Positions 1-8,790 of a stretch of DNA of 64,000 nt are shown here, piece by piece (position 1 is the stretch's first letter; each line of letters begins with the position of its first letter). The stretch lies in assembly GCA_015057705.1 (NCBI GenBank), contig SVDU01000017.1, positions 56,513 through 120,512 of the forward strand, given 5' to 3'. The position numbers and the translations under genes were made by a program. Source of the DNA: Paenibacillaceae bacterium (lineage in GTDB: Bacteria; Bacillota; Clostridia; Lachnospirales; Lachnospiraceae). The notes beneath the pieces are model-generated. The model had not been told where the DNA came from. It searched no databases and saw only the letters and a list, made by a program, of their open reading frames with translations.

Positions 1-1987
1 TGATGTCTGCCTGTCTTCCCGGATGAAGGAACGTCTTTCCTGCCTTTGGATCATAATGAGGTTTCAAATTCATACCGGTTTTTTCAAAGAACTCCTCAAT
101 AACACCCTTCATATCAAAGAAATCACCATCTCCGTAAAAGCCCAGAGTAAACTGCATTCTTTCATCTGGAAGCTCTGTGAGAGGAAGGCTCTTTGGCAGA
201 TAAATATTGGCCAGCTCATAAAGGCGGACATTTTTATTACGTCTGTTGTAGTTTGTAGACAGTGAATTTAACATTCCGTGAAGAGGAGTTGTTCTCATTA
301 CACTGAAGTCCTCGCCAAGGGGATTTAAAATATTCACAGTTACCCGAAGAGGACTGTCCTGAGGAAGAAGGAGACGGTCAAAAACTTTAGGACTTTCAAA
401 GGAATATGTCATTCCCTGAGAGAATCCGCAGAATTCTGCAACTTCTCTTGCCAGCTCCTCCACTCTTAATTTATACGAAAGTTTACCAGTCGTCGCTTCA
501 CCGGTAGGAAGGGAAACCGGGATCTTATCATAACCATAAAATCTCGCTGTCTCCTCTGCCAGATCCGCCATACATTCTAAATCCTGACGGAACGTAGGAA
601 CAATGATCTCACCGGTTTTTTCGTCATATTCCAGTTCCAGACGCTTATAATACTCAAGCATCGTCTCTGCTGTAATATCCGTACCAAGAAGACGGTTCAT
701 TCTCTCCGGTTCAAATGCAACACGTTTTGCCTCTCTCTTTTCCGGATAAATATCAATCATGCCGCCCACAACTTCACCTGCGCCAAGCTCCTCAATCAGC
801 TGGCATGCACGGTCGATTGCAGCCTTTGCATTGTTGGGATCAAGACCCTTTTCGAATTTGCCGGAAGCATCGGTTCTTAAGCCAACTTTCTTAGAGGAAA
901 GGCGGATATTGGTTCCATCAAAGCAGGCGCTTTCAAATACCATGGTTTGGACTTCATCAGTAATTTTAGAATTTTCTCCTCCCATGATACCGGCAATACC
1001 CACTGCCTTCTCTCCGTCACGAATCATGAGTACTGTACTGTCCAGTTTTCTTTCCTGACCATCTAAGGTCTGGAAGGTCTCTCCATCTTCTGCACATCTG
1101 ACAACGATCTCATGGCCTGCCAGCTGTTCATAATCAAATGCATGCATTGGCTGGCCGTATTCTTCCATTACATAGTTGGTGATATCAACAATGTTATTGA
1201 TTGGCCTGATTCCGCAGGCTGCAAGTCTTCTCTGCATCCAGACAGGAGAAGGAGCGAGCTTAATATTTTTTACCATTCTTGCGCAATAACGGGAACAAAG
1301 ACGACCGTCTTCTACTGTTACTTTCAGATAATCATGAACATCTTCACTGTTGCCTGTGGCAGTTACCACCGGAGGAACAAAGGTTTTGTTAAATGTAGCT
1401 GCTGCCTCTCTGGCAATGCCGATCACGCTGTAACAGTCCACACGGTTTGAAGTTACTTCATATTCAAAAACAGAATCATGAAGGCCAAGAAGCTCTACTG
1501 CATCACTTCCCGGTACGGAAGTCTCGGGAAGAATATAGATTCCGCTTTCAGGAGCATCTGGATACATTTCGTTTGTAAATCCCAGTTCTTCAATGGAGCA
1601 CATCATTCCACAGGATTCAATGCCTCTTAACTTGCCCTTTTTGATCTTAATTCCATCTTCAGGAAGAGGTCCGCCGTCATGACCTCCTGTAACCTTTCCT
1701 CCGTCTAAAACAACCGGTACCATATCTCCTGTTTTAACGTTTGATGCGCCGGTTACGATCTGAACAGTCTCAGATCCTACATTCACCTGACAGACAATCA
1801 GCTTATCTGCATCCGGATGGCGTTCAATCGATAAGATATGACCAACTACGATCTTCTCCAAATTTTTATCCAGGCATTCATAACCCTCAACCTTCGTTCC
1901 GGTCAGTGTCATGGCATCTGTATATTCCTGAGGTGCCACTTCCAAATCCGGTACATATGCTTTAACCCATGATAATGGTGTATTCAT
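1..1987 (-). CDS. pheT: Phenylalanine--tRNA ligase beta subunit (partial, 3' end outside window)
   Basis: Beta chain of the alpha2beta2 phenylalanyl-tRNA synthetase, which charges tRNA-Phe. About 662 codons are present; the family is usually near 800, so the C-terminal anticodon-binding domain is cut off by the window edge. The start reads MNTPLSWVKAYVPDLEV, followed by the tRNA-binding (EMAP-like) segment HPDADKL, and the last visible part contains the FHPGR-type stretch (FLHPGRQADI). The start is set by a GGAAGGGAG ribosome binding site. It lies 22 bp after pheS on the same strand, so both are expressed from the T-box-controlled transcript. Confidence 0.96.
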   Translation of the reverse strand, partial: MNTPLSWVKAYVPDLEVAPQEYTDAMTLTGTKVEGYECLDKNLEKIVVGHILSIERHPDADKLIVCQVNVGSETVQIVTGASNVKTGDMVPVVLDGGKVTGGHDGGPLPEDGIKIKKGKLRGIESCGMMCSIEELGFTNEMYPDAPESGIYILPETSVPGSDAVELLGLHDSVFEYEVTSNRVDCYSVIGIAREAAATFNKTFVPPVVTATGNSEDVHDYLKVTVEDGRLCSRYCARMVKNIKLAPSPVWMQRRLAACGIRPINNIVDITNYVMEEYGQPMHAFDYEQLAGHEIVVRCAEDGETFQTLDGQERKLDSTVLMIRDGEKAVGIAGIMGGENSKITDEVQTMVFESACFDGTNIRLSSKKVGLRTDASGKFEKGLDPNNAKAAIDRACQLIEELGAGEVVGGMIDIYPEKREAKRVAFEPERMNRLLGTDITAETMLEYYKRLELEYDEKTGEIIVPTFRQDLECMADLAEETARFYGYDKIPVSLPTGEATTGKLSYKLRVEELAREVAEFCGFSQGMTYSFESPKVFDRLLLPQDSPLRVTVNILNPLGEDFSVMRTTPLHGMLNSLSTNYNRRNKNVRLYELANIYLPKSLPLTELPDERMQFTLGFYGDGDFFDMKGVIEEFFEKTGMNLKPHYDPKAGKTFLHPGRQADI

Positions 1988-2009
1988 CAATCTATCTCCC
2001 TTCCTGTTT

Positions 2010-3029
2010 TTAGAACTGCTTTAAGAATCTGATGTCATTTTCATATAATAATCTCATGTCATCTATCTCATATTTTAACAAGGCAATTCTCTCCAAGCCC
2101 ACTCCGAATGCGAATCCGGAGTATTCATTGGAATCAATTCCGCTCATGGCAAGCACGTTGGGGTGTACCATTCCGCAGCCTAAAATCTCAATCCAGCCAG
2201 ATCCTTTACAGAAACGGCAGCCCTTTCCTCCACATTTAAAGCAGGTAACATCCATTTCTGCACTTGGCTCAGTAAACGGGAAATGATGGGGGCGGAATTT
2301 CACCTTTGTTTCAGGTCCAAATAACTCTCTGGCAAATTCAGCCAGGGTACCTTTTAAATCTGCAAATGTTATATTCTTATCGATTACCAGTCCTTCAATC
2401 TGATGGAACGAAGGAGAATGGGTTGCATCTACCTCATCAGAACGGAACACTCTGCCTGGTGCCAGCATACGGATGGGAAGCTTTCCCTGCTCCATGGTAC
2501 GAACCTGAACAGGAGAAGTCTGACTTCTTAAAACAATGTTGTCACTGATATAAAAAGTATCCTGCTCATCTCTTGCCGGATGGTTCTTCGGAATATTGAG
2601 TTTTTCAAAGTTATAATGGTCATACTCTACTTCCGGGCCTTCAATTACTTCATAACCCATGCCCACAAAGATTCTCTCCACCTCTTCTAATGCGATGGTA
2701 TTGGGGTGGGTATGACCAACCCGGTTCCTCTTCGCCGGCAGTGTGACATCGATTACTTCTTTCTTCAGCTGCTCTTCTCTTGCTTTTTTCATCAGCGCAG
2801 TCATGGCTGCATCTAACTTTCCTTCAATTGCCTCTCTGGCCTCATTCACCATCTGACCAATCTTAGGTCTGTCTTCCGGAGTAACGTCCTTCATGCTCTT
2901 TAATACGCTGGTCAGTTCTCCCTTTTTTCCAAGATAAGCAACTTTAATGTCGTTCAGTTTTTCCAGCGCATCGGAAGCTTCAATCTGCTTTAACGCTTCC
3001 TGTTTGATTTTTTCTAATTGATCTTTCAT
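2010..3029 (-). CDS. pheS: Phenylalanine--tRNA ligase alpha subunit
   Basis: Catalytic subunit of phenylalanyl-tRNA synthetase, 339 aa, normal length. The N-terminal coiled coil (about residues 1-90) binds tRNA. The class II core follows with motif 2 around RMLAPGRVFRSDEVDATHSP and motif 3 GFAFGVGLERIALLKY near the C-terminus. A cysteine-rich insert (CFKCGGKGCRFCKGSG) is typical of Firmicute PheS. Two ATG codons are adjacent (3032 and 3029). The AGGAG site is 3 nt from the first and 6 nt from the second, so the second is preferred. First gene of the pheST operon behind a T-box leader. Confidence 0.97.
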   Translation of the reverse strand: MKDQLEKIKQEALKQIEASDALEKLNDIKVAYLGKKGELTSVLKSMKDVTPEDRPKIGQMVNEAREAIEGKLDAAMTALMKKAREEQLKKEVIDVTLPAKRNRVGHTHPNTIALEEVERIFVGMGYEVIEGPEVEYDHYNFEKLNIPKNHPARDEQDTFYISDNIVLRSQTSPVQVRTMEQGKLPIRMLAPGRVFRSDEVDATHSPSFHQIEGLVIDKNITFADLKGTLAEFARELFGPETKVKFRPHHFPFTEPSAEMDVTCFKCGGKGCRFCKGSGWIEILGCGMVHPNVLAMSGIDSNEYSGFAFGVGLERIALLKYEIDDMRLLYENDIRFLKQF

Positions 3030-3061
3030 CATGCTCTCCTTCTTTGATTCATTCCCTGATA

Positions 3062-3345
3062 CATTAAAAAAAGCTCCATCCCGGTAAAGGGACGAAGCTG
3101 TGTTCGCGGTACCACCCTGATTCCTGCATCAAAAGCAGGCGCTCGGCATACATAACGTGTAAGGACGTCATGACCTACCCGCCTGCCAATTCAATAAATT
3201 CACAGGTTTCAGCCATGCTGCTTCAGTGGGAAATTCGAACTCTTAATTGAACTTAAAAGGGCTTTCAGCCGATGACCCCTTCTCTCTGATAGAAATCAAG
3301 ATTCTACTTGCACTTTCATAGCATTTCATATTTTAATGTAATATT
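3062..3345 (-). promoter_or_regulatory. T-box leader of pheST
   Basis: tRNA-sensing leader in the pheS 5' UTR. On the minus strand it carries the diagnostic T-box AGGGTGGTACCGCG (3105-3118), an AGAGAG kink-turn-like motif early in stem I, and a terminator just before pheS. Uncharged tRNA-Phe is expected to pair with the specifier and the T-box and favour the antiterminator. UUC triplets occur on the 3' side of stem I, but which one is the specifier was not settled by eye. Confidence 0.94.
3066..3099 (-). terminator. Regulated terminator of the pheST T-box
   Basis: Eleven-pair stem (AGCTTCGTCCC with GGGATGGAGCT, two G-U pairs), loop TTTACC, then seven T on the minus strand. It lies directly after the T-box sequence, as expected for the terminator alternative to the antiterminator. 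Confidence 0.9.
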
Positions 3346-3351
3346 GTTTCC

Positions 3352-3380
3352 ATTATAATAATTTAAAATTAAAATGTCAA
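3352..3380 (-). promoter_or_regulatory. Sigma-A promoter of pheST
   Basis: On the minus strand, TTGACA (3380-3375), a 17-bp spacer, then TATAAT (3357-3352). A perfect consensus placing the transcription start near 3345, about 315 nt upstream of pheS. Confidence 0.9.
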
Positions 3381-3443
3381 GACATTTTTAAACCTGTTCT
3401 TCCTATAAAGCTTATGAACCGGTCTCTTTTTAAAAATGAAACT

Positions 3444-5516
3444 TTATTTTAACTTAAAGCCGGAAACCACCGTCTTAAGTTCCTCAGCAATCCGCTCCTG
3501 CTTCTCCGACATCTTAGACATGTCCTGTACAACTTCATATGCCTTTTCAATTGTACTAAGAACCATGCTGCTGTTGCCTGCCGTAGTCTGGACGGATTCG
3601 GAAACATTCTGGATGGCATCGCGCACTTCCTGCATTACCTGGCTTATGTTGGTCGCCATCTCCTCCACTTCATTGGAGATCTCCTCGACAGTAACTGCAT
3701 CCCTGCCATATTGCTGGCCTACATTCACAAAATTATTGTAATCAGGAGTTACAGTATCTCTTAGGAACGACAGCATAGATTGTGATCCGTCTAACATCAT
3801 GGAAAATGCATTCTGGACATCTGTTATGGTGCCCTCGATTTCCTTTACAATCTCAGAAGTGTCCTTGGCAAGTTTCCCGATTTCTCTGGCAACGACTGCG
3901 AAGCCTCTGCCCTGCTCTCCTGCTCTTACCGCTTCAATAGAGGCATTGAGTGACAGAAGATTAATCTGGGATGCCGTATTGGAAATAAGGCGAGCCATAT
4001 CGCCGATCCGTTCCACGACCTTTGCATGCTGGACAGCCATCTGGAGGTCCTGTTCTCTTTCCTGTGAAATAACTATGGCATTGTCATAAGCTTCCCTGCT
4101 CTTTTTCTCAATGTCTTTTGCCCGTTCCATAATCTCGCCGGAAATCTTGCTGCTCTTTTCCGTCTCACTGGCAAGTACTCCTACCGATGAGTTAACCTCA
4201 GCAAGAGATGCATTCAGCTCTTCTGTTGCTGCACTGGAAGACATCATCGCCTTATCTACATCACTCATATATGTTTTCACATCGCTGAACTGAACAAGCA
4301 GACCAGTCGATACTTTATTTAAATGAATACTGGCATCCGTAATATCACCTGCCTGGTCGGAAATCTGCTCGATCACTCCTTTATTGCTTTGGAACATATT
4401 ATTTAATGAGCTGCTCATCTGCCCCAGTTCATCTTTGCGTCTGGATTTCAACGGCTGTACCGTAAAATCACCATCTGCAAGTGAACCTGCAAACTTGCGG
4501 ACCTTCTTAAGGCCTGATGTAATACTACCAACCTGAAACAGAACTGCGATGATACATAAAACCAAAGCTGCTGCGCTGATTTTAGCCAGCTTTTCCTTTA
4601 AGGCAACAATGGGTTCTGCCAGTTCAGATTGAGGCATCTTAATCATGATGATCCAGCCCACACCTGGAACCGTATCATAATAGAGGTTATAAGTTTCCCC
4701 GCCCTCTGTATAAACCGTCTTTCCTTTGTCATTTTCCACCATCTGGGCTGCTGCTGCGGAAAGTGTGGCATTCTCATCCTGAGTCATATTGACACCTTTA
4801 CTCACTTTTTCTGCATCTGCGCCGCAAAGATAAACACCTTCACCGGAAATTAGTACTGCAGTTCCGTTCTTACCAACTTTAATAGATTTAATCAGTTCGT
4901 CAATGTCGCTAAGCTGCATATCTACCGTAACTGCTCCAATGAAACGGTTGCTGCTGTCATAAATAGGAGCTGTGCAGCTTGCCATCATCATGTTAAGTGT
5001 GGGATCAAAATAAGGATCAGTTATAATTGCATCCTTTGTCCCTCCTGAAACGGATTTGTAATACGCCTGATTAAAATAGTCATAGCTCTCGTTGCTGTAT
5101 TGATTGGTTAAGGTCACCTTATTCCCATCTTTATACCAGTAAGGTCCTACGTACTTTTGCTGGGGATCATATACATTGGGTTCAAACCAGATACCGCTGC
5201 CAAGTATTAACTCATTGCCAGATATAATATCTGCTATGGCCTTACCGTATGTATCAAGATCCGTAGACTGATAAGAGGCCCCTACTATATGAGAAATATT
5301 CATGGCTGTGGTCTCTACCACATTTAAATAATTGTCAATGCCGTTTACATTCGCTTTCAGTTCTGATTCCATAGTGGAATTACTCTGCTGCTCAATCAAC
5401 TCTCTGCTTGTAGATTCACTGAGCTTCGCTAACAATGCCAGTGCCAGCACTACGACGGGTAAAATGCCAAGGAGCATCTTTATCCCAATGCTTCTGATTC
5501 CTACTCTTCTTTTCAT
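3444..5516 (-). CDS. Methyl-accepting chemotaxis protein with Cache sensor domain
   Basis: Chemoreceptor of 690 aa that passes ligand signals to CheA/CheW. Order: short cytoplasmic tail, TM1 about residues 12-31, an extracellular dCache-like domain up to about 325 (segments IWFEPNVYDPQQKYVGPYWY and ITDPYFDPTLNMMM), TM2 (ISAAALVLCIIAVLFQ), HAMP, and the long coiled-coil signalling domain with the hairpin tip SIEAVRAGEQGRGFAVVARE. The start at MKRRVGIRS is chosen over an upstream in-frame ATG because AGGAGA lies 8 nt before it. Ligand unknown; Cache domains often bind amino or organic acids. Monocistronic. Confidence 0.95.
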   Translation of the reverse strand: MKRRVGIRSIGIKMLLGILPVVVLALALLAKLSESTSRELIEQQSNSTMESELKANVNGIDNYLNVVETTAMNISHIVGASYQSTDLDTYGKAIADIISGNELILGSGIWFEPNVYDPQQKYVGPYWYKDGNKVTLTNQYSNESYDYFNQAYYKSVSGGTKDAIITDPYFDPTLNMMMASCTAPIYDSSNRFIGAVTVDMQLSDIDELIKSIKVGKNGTAVLISGEGVYLCGADAEKVSKGVNMTQDENATLSAAAAQMVENDKGKTVYTEGGETYNLYYDTVPGVGWIIMIKMPQSELAEPIVALKEKLAKISAAALVLCIIAVLFQVGSITSGLKKVRKFAGSLADGDFTVQPLKSRRKDELGQMSSSLNNMFQSNKGVIEQISDQAGDITDASIHLNKVSTGLLVQFSDVKTYMSDVDKAMMSSSAATEELNASLAEVNSSVGVLASETEKSSKISGEIMERAKDIEKKSREAYDNAIVISQEREQDLQMAVQHAKVVERIGDMARLISNTASQINLLSLNASIEAVRAGEQGRGFAVVAREIGKLAKDTSEIVKEIEGTITDVQNAFSMMLDGSQSMLSFLRDTVTPDYNNFVNVGQQYGRDAVTVEEISNEVEEMATNISQVMQEVRDAIQNVSESVQTTAGNSSMVLSTIEKAYEVVQDMSKMSEKQERIAEELKTVVSGFKLK

Positions 5517-5861
5517 AATTTTATCTCCTGTAGTTCGGAATTCGACCTCATACTGCATGCTTCGACATTTTTGTTAAAAACATCATAACACACCAAGGTA
5601 AAATTTACTAATAATAATTGCTAATATTATGTATGCCTGATTCCGCTTTTTCTATTGCATTTTTACTTATGTACATATAAACTGATTATCAGAACTTTTA
5701 TATTAATACAAACTCCTTTCCTCCCTGCACTTTTTACTAATATTAACAGTTTTTAATTATACTATTGGTATTCAAATTATGCAATATATGAATTTTACAT
5801 ATTTTAATCGTGTATTTTACAAATTTTATTATCATAAAATATAGTACGAGAGGTGACTATA
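5517..5861. other. AT-rich divergent intergenic region
   Basis: About 345 bp between the chemoreceptor (minus) and the HTH gene (plus). Very AT-rich, with no coding potential of note. It must carry both promoters; no clean consensus was seen apart from a TATAGT box near 5842 ahead of the HTH gene. Confidence 0.6.
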
Positions 5862-6173
5862 ATGGATCAAGACTATATCAATAAAAGAATTACAGAATTA
5901 CGTCTTAAAAAGGGAGTGGCAGAACATAAGATGAGCCTGGAGCTTGGGCACAGCAGAAGTTACGTACAAAGTATCTCCAGCGGCAGAAGTCTCCCTTCCA
6001 TGGCGGAGTTTCTGGCAATCTGTGAATACTTAAGCGTGACGCCGAAAGATTTTTTTGATAATGATAATCCCAACCCGCCCTTAGTCAGGGATACAATAGA
6101 CAAGCTTAAATCTTTGCCGGAAAGTGATTTACTGCTGATCTTAACCATGATCAACCGGCTTCAGTCAAAATAG
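5862..6173 (+). CDS. Small XRE/Cro-type helix-turn-helix regulator
   Basis: 103-aa protein with an HTH_3-type DNA-binding domain over about residues 5-65 (ITELRLKKGVAEHKMSLELGHSRSYVQSISSGRSLPSMAEFLAICEYL) and a short hydrophobic tail. The ATG at 5862 is preferred over an in-frame GTG nine bases upstream because AGAGGTGA lies 6 nt before it. Divergent from the chemoreceptor and convergent with the VgrG-like operon; its target is not evident. A weak hairpin (CCCCGT...ACGGGG, near 6212-6234) follows. Confidence 0.85.
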   Translation: MDQDYINKRITELRLKKGVAEHKMSLELGHSRSYVQSISSGRSLPSMAEFLAICEYLSVTPKDFFDNDNPNPPLVRDTIDKLKSLPESDLLLILTMINRLQSK

Positions 6174-6257
6174 GCGCAAACAAATCTTTACTAACAGATT
6201 ATTTCTTCGTCCCCGTGCAGAAGTACGGGGATTTTGAGGTACAAAGGGATGCGCAGT

Positions 6258-6431
6258 TTATGTTCTTAAACTGCTGACACCTGATGAATTATTAACTTCG
6301 CTGATCTCATCCAGGGAAACAATGGAGGGAATTGCCTCCAAAGCCCTTACATATAATTCATCCAGATCTCCTCTGTTTAGCATACCAAAAAAATAACCGT
6401 ATAAATCCTGAAACGTCTGATCTTTTGTCAT
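6258..6431 (-). CDS. 57-aa hypothetical protein coupled to the VgrG-like gene
   Basis: Small acidic protein beginning MTKDQTFQDLYGYFFG and ending SSGVSSLRT. A longer frame extends upstream, but the ATG at 6431 overlaps the VgrG-like stop as ATGA, with an AAGGAG site just before it. That is the classic arrangement for translational coupling, so this start is preferred. Function unknown. Position as last gene of the VgrG-like operon suggests a chaperone, adaptor or immunity-like partner, by context only. Confidence 0.7.
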   Translation of the reverse strand: MTKDQTFQDLYGYFFGMLNRGDLDELYVRALEAIPSIVSLDEISEVNNSSGVSSLRT

Positions 6432-7510
6432 ATAATCTCCTTCCTTTCCCCAGCCGTATCTCCGGCCGGAACGCAACCAATTGCATACGCATGTTCTTCC
6501 CAGCCATCTGGTAAATATAACCGAATGGGATCTCCTGGTCTGGGCGTAACATATAAGCCCGTTCCTTCCGGTGACGTATATACAGAAGAAAACGGAAAAC
6601 AAATGGGCTTTCCATAGGTTTCATCTTTCTCACTCAGCAGCTTTATCTGAACTGCGTTCTCTCCTGTATTTCTAACATTCCCCATGATCATAAGTCCTGC
6701 AAGACTTAAATGTTCTTTTGCCGGAACCAGAAAACCGGACCTGGTGCGGAGTACATAATCAAATTCCACCTTACCCCCGCTGAAATTCATACTCATGGAG
6801 TATATGTAATAAGCGCTGTCTTCTATCATCACACAATCACATAAGTGCAGACACTTTCTGCTTTTAATCAGATATTCAACAGTCTCACCTTTCTCATAGT
6901 CATCGTAGCATTTAATACGGTACTGGTCGGAATTAAAACACTTTCTGCCTTTTCTTTTTATTCTTCCGAAATGGAAACAGATGTTATTATGAACACTGTC
7001 TGCCACCAGAATCTGATTTTTCTTTGCAGCCAGACGTATTAAAAACTGCCAGTCTGTCTCCATATACTGTACAACCAGACCATCAGACGTTTCCCGCATT
7101 TCTTTGCTTAAAACTACAGTTGTATTCTCATATCCGGCAAGCACCGATTCAATTATCTGAAGATAATTCTGTCCCTCACCCTGAAACGTCCTTATATGCT
7201 TTTCTCTGTCAAGATCCATGGTCAGGGACACTGCAAACAGATTCCAGTAAACAGCTCCATCCCCCTCAATTTCGTATCTTCTTTCGATTCTGCCTTTGAA
7301 AATGGGTATTTCTTTGTTTTCCTCGTTAACAAAAGTAATAGTCAGCAAAACCTCATTTGATCCTCTAAGAATCAGATTATCTTTATCTGAATTTACCACT
7401 CCGGTTATAACAGCTGTAAAATGTTCATTTACTCTTTTATCAATAAAACATTGTGTCGGATAAAACATCTCCCCGGAATCCAAATAGATTCTAAGTTGCT
7501 CCAATTTCAT
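6428..7510 (-). CDS. VgrG/gp27-gp5-like contractile-injection spike protein
   Basis: 360-aa protein resembling the Firmicute VgrG/Pvc8/phage late-control D family. The N-terminal barrel region (about 1-245) holds the characteristic ETDWQFLIRLAAKKNQILVA and a FHFG motif. About residues 260-345 form an OB-fold/gp5-like segment with FPFSSVYTSPEGTGLYVTP and GDPIRLYLPDGWEEHAY. No beta-helix needle or toxin extension is visible, so it is short for the family. The start overlaps the previous gene by 20 bp. The AAGGAG there is only 1 nt from the ATG, so the TTG at codon 3 might be the real start. No sheath, tube or baseplate genes are nearby. Confidence 0.82.
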   Translation of the reverse strand: MKLEQLRIYLDSGEMFYPTQCFIDKRVNEHFTAVITGVVNSDKDNLILRGSNEVLLTITFVNEENKEIPIFKGRIERRYEIEGDGAVYWNLFAVSLTMDLDREKHIRTFQGEGQNYLQIIESVLAGYENTTVVLSKEMRETSDGLVVQYMETDWQFLIRLAAKKNQILVADSVHNNICFHFGRIKRKGRKCFNSDQYRIKCYDDYEKGETVEYLIKSRKCLHLCDCVMIEDSAYYIYSMSMNFSGGKVEFDYVLRTRSGFLVPAKEHLSLAGLMIMGNVRNTGENAVQIKLLSEKDETYGKPICFPFSSVYTSPEGTGLYVTPRPGDPIRLYLPDGWEEHAYAIGCVPAGDTAGERKEII

Positions 7511-8081
7511 TCTCCTTACTATATATCGTAATACTCTTGCGGATTTCGCTTAAGCAGCGGCTCCAGTCCAGCCTTTTCTCAAACGGACAGCTAAACATCA
7601 CCATTAGCAGCTTTCTGCCCACCGGATAAATAATCAATGTATTAAAGAGATTATCATCAAGAGCTGTACTGATAAATTCCATCCATGCAAAAGGCACATT
7701 ATGGTCTGACTCTGTCCCATCTTCCAGGCAGACACTCATTGGCTGAAATCGCTTTAAAACAAGATAAAACTCCTTTATTACATCTGCAAGCTGTTCTGGC
7801 TTAATCTCTCTTTCTACCATACTGAAGGAGAAATTAACAGTGCCATCCTCATTTGTTTTTATAATTTCAGGACGCTGCTCAGAAAAATACTTTTTCTTTG
7901 CATCCTCCTGTTTCATATCCTTAAAGGTGGAGGGAAGAAAAATACCCACTTCATTATCAAACATCTTTGCTTCACGAAACTGAAGCAATTCTCCCTCCAC
8001 ATAAATCCCTGTTTCTATACTGGTAAACCGGTTAATCCGTTCAAGATGCCTGTCATTAATCAGTTTCTCTTCTTCACACAT
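7491..8081 (-). CDS. Hypothetical protein, possibly DcrB/DUF1795-like, of VgrG-like operon
   Basis: 196 aa, no signal peptide or membrane segment. The layout (an early FREAKMFDNEVGIFLPSTFKDMK, later VNFSFSMVEREIKPEQL, and a final basic/hydrophobic stretch) resembles DcrB/DUF1795 folds. That family includes Eag-type chaperones encoded beside VgrG/PAAR effectors in type VI loci. The resemblance is by eye and needs a profile search. It is the second gene of the operon: 21 bp after the membrane protein gene and overlapping the VgrG-like gene. Confidence 0.7.
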   Translation of the reverse strand: MCEEEKLINDRHLERINRFTSIETGIYVEGELLQFREAKMFDNEVGIFLPSTFKDMKQEDAKKKYFSEQRPEIIKTNEDGTVNFSFSMVEREIKPEQLADVIKEFYLVLKRFQPMSVCLEDGTESDHNVPFAWMEFISTALDDNLFNTLIIYPVGRKLLMVMFSCPFEKRLDWSRCLSEIRKSITIYSKENEIGAT

Positions 8082-8102
8082 GATTCTTCCTCTCTGGTTG
8101 GT

Positions 8103-8573
8103 TCAATCTTTATCTAAAATATACTGTACCACGTTCTCCTCTCCATGGCCTGCAATATAAGACAGTTCCTGACCTTTTGCGTAAATGCCCTGTTCTTCCT
8201 CTCCTGCAGCAGAAGCTCTGGTCATAACCAAAAGAAGTAATACAATTACTTCAATTACGAGCAACAGTCTTTTGATCAATGATCCTTTTCTGCATACAGT
8301 CTTTTGTGTTTTATAAGTAAATCTTGGTATTAAGACCAGCCTTTCCTGTAAGATTCTGCATTTTACAATTCCTGGTTCACGGGATGCAAAGTCAAACAGC
8401 ATATTCTGACTTTTTTTCAAATAATATAAACGATTCCAAAAATGGAGATCTCCATATAAAATATCTGTTTCCAATTCGTAATTTTTTATTTCCTCTGTTC
8501 CATCCTCCTTACGGATAGAGCAACTTGCTCTGTATTGGTAATAGCTTTCATTGTTTCTTTTATTCTGCACCAT
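8103..8573 (-). CDS. Hypothetical single-pass membrane protein of VgrG-like operon
   Basis: 156 aa. A soluble, tyrosine-rich N-terminal part (about 1-95) with basic residues before one hydrophobic segment (LIKRLLLVIEVIVLLLLVM, about 100-118), then a short tail of about 38 aa (GIYAKGQELSYIAGHGEENV) presumably outside the cell. The ribosome binding site is AAAGGAGGG. It is the first gene after the Agr-type direct-repeat site. Not recognised as a named family; a membrane anchor for the VgrG-like protein is a guess from context. Confidence 0.75.
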   Translation of the reverse strand: MVQNKRNNESYYQYRASCSIRKEDGTEEIKNYELETDILYGDLHFWNRLYYLKKSQNMLFDFASREPGIVKCRILQERLVLIPRFTYKTQKTVCRKGSLIKRLLLVIEVIVLLLLVMTRASAAGEEEQGIYAKGQELSYIAGHGEENVVQYILDKD

Positions 8574-8616
8574 CAGCCCTCCTTTCGTTCCGAGAACTAT
8601 ATTACTTATAATTTAC

Positions 8617-8690
8617 ATTCTACATATAACTGAAAGAAATTCAACCGAAGTGCTAAAATTGTACACATTGAGCTCCAAAATTTGCATGCC
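8617..8690 (-). promoter_or_regulatory. Agr-type (LytTR) direct-repeat operator and promoter of VgrG-like operon
   Basis: On the plus strand, half-sites at 8650-8660 (gtgctaaaatt) and 8672-8682 (gctccaaaatt) are exactly 22 bp apart, two helical turns. The 42-bp block 8648-8689 matches 9587-9628 upstream of agrDB at about 36 of 42 positions. On the minus strand a TTGAAT box (8644-8639) follows the second half-site after 5 bp, then a 16-bp spacer and TAGAAT. LytTR regulators of the AgrA type bind direct repeats with about 21-bp periodicity next to the -35 region. Confidence 0.78.
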
Positions 8691-8754
8691 GGACCAGTTG
8701 AAACAGCCTTTTATTTAAAAATAGTAAGAATTATAATGATAATCTATGAAATAG

Positions 8755-8788
8755 AAAAACGAGACTGCTGCCAGGCAACAATCTCGTT
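8755..8788 (-). terminator. Terminator of agrDB
   Basis: Fourteen-pair stem (AACGAGATTGTTGC with GCAGCAGTCTCGTT), loop CTG, then five T on the minus strand, starting right after the agrB stop. It separates agrDB from the VgrG-like operon. Confidence 0.9.
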
Positions 8789-8790
8789 TT

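Noticed and set aside
6358..6633. 91-aa and longer frames overlapping the end of the VgrG-like gene
   Set aside because: They have no ribosome binding site and lie antisense-free but out of frame within the VgrG-like gene; only the 57-aa portion from 6431 has one.
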